From NCBI GenBank assembly GCA_902795095.1, contig CADBKB010000063.1, forward strand, positions 1 to 8,230: DNA of 8,230 bases, in the 5' to 3' direction. Origin of the DNA: Oscillospiraceae bacterium. Lineage in GTDB: Bacteria; Bacillota_A; Clostridia; Oscillospirales; Oscillospiraceae. The position numbers and the translations under genes are program-made. Positions 5,637 through 8,230 of the stretch are shown here, piece by piece (position 1 is the first letter of the stretch; each line of letters starts with the position of its first letter). The notes under the pieces are model-generated. The model saw only the letters and a program-made list of their open reading frames with translations, had not been told where the DNA came from and did not search any database.

Positions 5637-6620
5637 ATGATTCTTGCAGATAAGATCATCGACCTCAGAAAGAAAAACGGCTGGTCCCAGGAGGAGCTGG
5701 CCGAGATGCTGGACGTCAGCCGCCAGTCCGTATCCAAGTGGGAGGGTGCCCAGTCCGTGCCCGATATGCAGCGCATCATCCGCATGTCCGAGATCTTCGG
5801 CGTCACCACCGATTACTTATTGAAGGACGACGCGGAGCTGGCCGTTGTATCCGAGCCGATCTCGGACAGCCCCGTGCGCACCGTGGGTATGGAGGAGGCC
5901 AACACCTTCCTGGCGGCCAAGGAGATCAACTCCCGCCGCATCGCCCTGGGCGTGCTGCTGTGCATCCTCTCGCCCATCGTGCTGATCGTCCTCGGCGGCG
6001 CCCAGGAGCTGGGCCTGGTCCCCTTCACCGACGTCCAGGCCGGCGGCATCGGCCTGGTGACGCTGATGCTCCTGGTGGGCTGCGCGGTGGCCCTGTTCGT
6101 CACCAGCGGCCTTCGCACCGCTCCCTATGAATATCTGGAAAAAGAGCCCATCGACACCCTCTACGGCGTGGACGGCATGGTCCGCGACCGCAAAGAGCGG
6201 TTCCAGAGCACCTTCGCGCGCCAGCTGACCGTGGGCATCGTGCTGTGCGTCGTGGGCGTGCTGCCCCTGTTCATCGCCATGATCTTCAGCAAGGAGGATT
6301 CTTTTGCCATGGTGGCCGGCATCGGCGCCATGCTGGCGCTGATCGCCATCGGCGTGATGCTGATCGTCCGCGTGAGCATCATTTGGGGCAGCTATCAGAT
6401 GCTCCTGCAGGAGGGCGATTATTCCCGCGAGGCCAAGGAAGATCTGAAGCGGCACAGCAGCTTCAGCGGCATCTACTGGGGCCTGGTGACGGCGGGCTAC
6501 ATGGCCTGGAGCTTCATCACCATGCGCTGGGACCGCACCTGGATCGTCTGGCCCATCGCCGCGGTGGCCTATGCCGCGATCTTCAGCATCGCCAAGGCCA
6601 TGCGCCGCAAGGAAGGATAA
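5637..6620 (+). CDS. XRE-family helix-turn-helix regulator fused to a six-helix membrane domain
   Basis: This protein has 327 residues. The N-terminus (about 3-62) is a classic HTH_3/XRE domain: QEELAEML (18-25) is the first helix of the motif and SRQSVSKWE (28-36) the recognition helix, followed by the typical VPDMQRIIRMSEIFGVTTDY. After a linker (65-100) come six predicted membrane helices at about 102-121, 137-158, 197-216, 226-247, 277-295 and 303-320, with no recognised enzymatic motif. The family is common in Firmicutes, and its members are thought to sense envelope or membrane state and control neighbouring genes, though ligands are rarely known. AAGGAG at 5622-5627, 9 bases before the ATG, and the onset of the HTH homology at residue 1 fix the start; longer in-frame extensions encode nothing domain-like. 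The next gene follows after 43 bp, so co-transcription is likely. Confidence 0.9.
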   Translation: MILADKIIDLRKKNGWSQEELAEMLDVSRQSVSKWEGAQSVPDMQRIIRMSEIFGVTTDYLLKDDAELAVVSEPISDSPVRTVGMEEANTFLAAKEINSRRIALGVLLCILSPIVLIVLGGAQELGLVPFTDVQAGGIGLVTLMLLVGCAVALFVTSGLRTAPYEYLEKEPIDTLYGVDGMVRDRKERFQSTFARQLTVGIVLCVVGVLPLFIAMIFSKEDSFAMVAGIGAMLALIAIGVMLIVRVSIIWGSYQMLLQEGDYSREAKEDLKRHSSFSGIYWGLVTAGYMAWSFITMRWDRTWIVWPIAAVAYAAIFSIAKAMRRKEG

Positions 6621-6625
6621 CAAAC

Positions 6626-6645
6626 AGCGCCGGTACGCCGGCGCT
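6626..6645 (+). terminator. Hairpin between regulator and SLH gene, weak terminator or attenuator
   Basis: AGCGCCGG (6626-6633) and CCGGCGCT (6638-6645) form an 8-bp stem with a TACG loop. Only three T follow before GCAAAGGAG, so full termination is doubtful. It could reduce read-through into the SLH gene or protect the upstream message. Confidence 0.5.
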
Positions 6646-6663
6646 TTGCAAAGGAGCTTGGAA

Positions 6664-8037
6664 ATGAGAAAACGGTTGACCGCCCTCGTTCTGATTCTGA
6701 TGTGCCTTGTGCATCTGTGTGCCCCGGCGCTTGCCGCCAGCGGGTTCTGGGACGTGCCCTCCGACGCGTACTATGCCAATGCCGTCCGCTGGGCGGTCAA
6801 TCACAACCCCGTTGTGACCAACGGGACGAGCGCCGGGCAGTTTTCGCCCAACATCGCCTGCACCCGCGCCCAGGCGGTCACCTTCCTGTGGCGGGCCATG
6901 AGCTGCCCGCGGGCGGTGATGCAGTACTGCCCCTTTACGGATGTGGTGCGGGGGAGCTGGTATGACCAGGCGGTGATGTGGGCCAACGAGAAGCAGATCA
7001 CCACCGGCACCAGCGCAAGCAGGTTTTCCCCCGGGGCCTGCTGCACCCGGGCGCAGATCGTCACCTTCCTGTGGCGGGCCATGGGGCGGCCGGGCTACAG
7101 CGCCCGCACCTGCCCCTTCTCGGACGTGCCCTCCGGCAGCTACTATTACCACGCGGTGATGTGGGCGGTGGAAAAGGGTATTACCACCGGCATGAGCGCG
7201 GGACGGTTTTCCCCGAACAGCTACTGCACCCGCGCCCAGATCGTCACGTTCCTCTGCCGCCTGGACCCGGGCCCGCGGCCGGATACGGCGCCCTATCTGA
7301 TGGCGACCTACGCATTCCCGCAGACCGGCGTCACCTATGACATCGTGCGCATCGACTGGAAGTGCGACTACGAGGGCGACGATACCTACTGGTGCACCAT
7401 GAACTGGTACGACGCGAGCGAGTCCGGCGGCCGCTATACCGGGGTCCGGGACGGCTCCGGCTACGCGGGCTTCCAGAGCGTGGGCGGGAAGCACAAGGTC
7501 ATCATGTCCCTCTGGCAGACCGCCAACGGCAAGCCCAAGGTGGAGTACGCCTACGGTTACCAGGGCCAGTTCACCGGCGAGGGCGAGGGAGCTCAGGTGC
7601 TGACGGACTATCCCTGGAAGGTGGGCGTCTGGTACACCATGCAGATCGAAGCGCGGCAGGAAAACGGCAAGACGGTGTACTATCAGTTCGTCACGCCGGA
7701 AAACGGCGCCACCGAGTGCATCTGCGCCATCAGCTTCCCGCGGCCAAATCTGGGCTTCAACTGGCTGTGTGCCTTCCAGGAGGACTGGAAGTACAACAAT
7801 GTCTACCGCAGCTGCTATCTGCGCAACGCCATGACCCGCACCGCGGGCCAGACATACTGGGACGCCCGGAACGAGTACTATGTCAGCAACACCGCCGGCA
7901 AGGCCGAGGGCACCCCCAATGTGCGCTACAACTGCGATTTCGCCGCGGTGGGCAACAGCCTGTGGATGCGCAGCGGCGGCGGAGACTTTACAAACATCTG
8001 CCGTGTCCCGCTGCCGACGACCATCAGGGTGGGATAA
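6664..8037 (+). CDS. Secreted SLH-domain protein with C-terminal DUF3472-like domain
   Basis: This protein has 457 residues. The signal peptide covers about 1-25, with an ALA/A-type cleavage site. Three S-layer homology repeats follow (about 27-80, 90-140, 151-200), which in this family bind pyruvylated wall polysaccharide and hold the protein on the cell surface. Each repeat ends in CTRAQ, the clostridial version of the usual TRAE motif, at a constant 61-residue period (C66, C127, C188). From 211 to about 415 the sequence matches my memory of DUF3472: GYAGFQSV (266-273), VIMSLWQT (279-286), GEGEGAQVL (305-313) and YPWKVGVWY (316-324). The domain's biochemical role is unknown. Sixteen cysteines in the mature chain is high for an exported protein. 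AAAGGAG at 6650-6656, 7 bases before the ATG, and the signal peptide fix the start. Probably co-transcribed with the membrane-bound regulator upstream. Confidence 0.88.
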   Translation: MRKRLTALVLILMCLVHLCAPALAASGFWDVPSDAYYANAVRWAVNHNPVVTNGTSAGQFSPNIACTRAQAVTFLWRAMSCPRAVMQYCPFTDVVRGSWYDQAVMWANEKQITTGTSASRFSPGACCTRAQIVTFLWRAMGRPGYSARTCPFSDVPSGSYYYHAVMWAVEKGITTGMSAGRFSPNSYCTRAQIVTFLCRLDPGPRPDTAPYLMATYAFPQTGVTYDIVRIDWKCDYEGDDTYWCTMNWYDASESGGRYTGVRDGSGYAGFQSVGGKHKVIMSLWQTANGKPKVEYAYGYQGQFTGEGEGAQVLTDYPWKVGVWYTMQIEARQENGKTVYYQFVTPENGATECICAISFPRPNLGFNWLCAFQEDWKYNNVYRSCYLRNAMTRTAGQTYWDARNEYYVSNTAGKAEGTPNVRYNCDFAAVGNSLWMRSGGGDFTNICRVPLPTTIRVG

Positions 8038-8047
8038 AAAACGATCA

Positions 8048-8091
8048 AAGGACGCCTCTGCGATTGGATTTCCAATCGCAGAGGCGTCCTT
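8048..8091 (+). terminator. 20-bp perfect hairpin downstream of the SLH gene
   Basis: The arms 8048-8067 and 8072-8091 are perfectly complementary over 20 bp around loop ATTT, beginning 10 bases after the stop codon. There is no T-tract on the plus side (GGTGTTATT follows), while the A-run at 8036-8041 gives one on the minus strand. It probably ends or stabilises the SLH transcript and may stop a convergent one; the stem is unusually long for a terminator. Confidence 0.6.
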
Positions 8092-8108
8092 GGTGTTATT
8101 CGTCCAAA

Positions 8109-8126
8109 ACAGAGGACCGTCCCTGT
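8109..8126. repeat. Short imperfect palindrome resembling transposon-associated REP-like ends
   Basis: ACAG-A-GGAC-C-GTCC-CTGT is an inverted repeat with one bulged base. The wording (ACAGAGGACCGTCCCTGTCTC) resembles, from memory, sequences seen at the ends of REP-associated Y1 transposase units in Clostridia. No transposase is present in the window, so the assignment is tentative. Confidence 0.3.
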
Positions 8127-8166
8127 CTCGTCATCACCCCAAGTGAACATACTTCGATCCCGGATC

Positions 8167-8193
8167 GGCAGCTGCACCGAAGAAGAAGCTGCC
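8167..8193 (+). terminator. Possible terminator-like hairpin near the right edge
   Basis: GGCAGCT (8167-8173) pairs with AGCTGCC (8187-8193) across a 13-base loop and is followed by TTTCTTA. The loop is large and the T-tract interrupted, so the call is weak. Confidence 0.25.
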
Positions 8194-8230
8194 TTTCTTA
8201 TCCCGATTATGGATTCAATTTGCGAGTTCC

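Larger units (their letters stand above)
8092..8230. other. Terminal stretch with no supported gene
   Basis: No reading frame with a convincing start or product is visible in these bases. The region holds two short inverted repeats, listed separately, and otherwise nothing I recognise. A gene beginning beyond the right edge cannot be excluded. Confidence 0.55.

Noticed and set aside
5817..6623. Minus-strand frame of 268 codons opposite the regulator
   Set aside because: It is a His/Asp/Gly/Ala-rich antisense artefact of GC-rich coding DNA; the sense product has an HTH domain and membrane helices.
6700..6740. Lipobox in the signal peptide of the SLH protein (LVHLC)
   Set aside because: His and Leu before the Cys do not fit the lipobox consensus, and an ALA-A signal peptidase I site follows.
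6745..7260. Three DNA-level tandem repeats of about 183 bp as a mobile or tandem repeat array
   Set aside because: They are explained by the three SLH domains of the encoded protein, with a period of 61 residues.
6583..7494. Minus-strand frame of 303 codons opposite the SLH gene
   Set aside because: It is antisense to three conserved SLH repeats and shows only mirrored repeat composition.
7926..8177. Minus-strand frame of 83 codons at the right end
   Set aside because: It crosses the 20-bp hairpin and runs antisense into the SLH gene. Peptides of this sort arise from translated repeat ends.

Overview
The window is GC-rich with AGGAGG-type ribosome binding sites, a Gram-positive lipobox lipoprotein, an SLH-domain exported protein and a clostridial-type stand-alone E2-like acyltransferase. 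Together these suggest a high-GC anaerobic member of the Clostridia, probably Oscillospiraceae-like. The genus cannot be fixed from this window.

Layout. (1) 1-750, plus strand: the C-terminal part of a 2-oxoacid-dehydrogenase E2-like acyltransferase, cut by the left edge, in which the usual catalytic His is Glu. (2) 751-1159: a gene-free stretch of about 400 bp. It is built from a short direct repeat carrying a terminator hairpin (one copy at each side, with the hairpin loop inverted between copies), surrounding an imperfect palindromic MITE-like element. (3) 1160-3717, minus strand: a two-gene operon with an ATGA overlap. An ESS/GltS-family sodium:glutamate-type symporter comes first, followed by a PlsC-type acyltransferase that carries a zinc-ribbon-like insert. 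(4) 3718-3901: a divergent promoter region. (5) 3902-5380, plus strand: an exported lipoprotein with a Pro/Gly-rich stalk and a Thr/Gly/Asp-rich repetitive body that looks like a right-handed beta-helix, closed by a strong bidirectional terminator. (6) 5419-5636: a promoter and a leader rich in palindromes and repeated GCAACCG-type half-sites. (7) 5637-6620: an XRE-type helix-turn-helix regulator fused to a six-helix membrane domain. (8) 6664-8037: a secreted protein with three SLH domains and a C-terminal DUF3472-like domain, 43 bp downstream of the regulator with a hairpin between them. (9) 8038-8230: a 20-bp perfect hairpin followed by repeat-like DNA with no convincing gene.

How the parts work together. 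The minus-strand pair is transcribed as one unit and translationally coupled, so an amino-acid symporter and a phospholipid-type acyltransferase are co-produced, although a biochemical link is not obvious. The three plus-strand genes on the right are surface oriented: a lipoprotein anchored in the membrane, a membrane-embedded DNA-binding regulator and a cell-wall-attached SLH protein. The regulator and the SLH protein may form one transcription unit controlled from the palindrome-rich promoter at 5438-5571. No phage, CRISPR, toxin-antitoxin or biosynthetic cluster is visible. The most unusual material is the repeat architecture at 733-1151 and the operator-like array upstream of the regulator.
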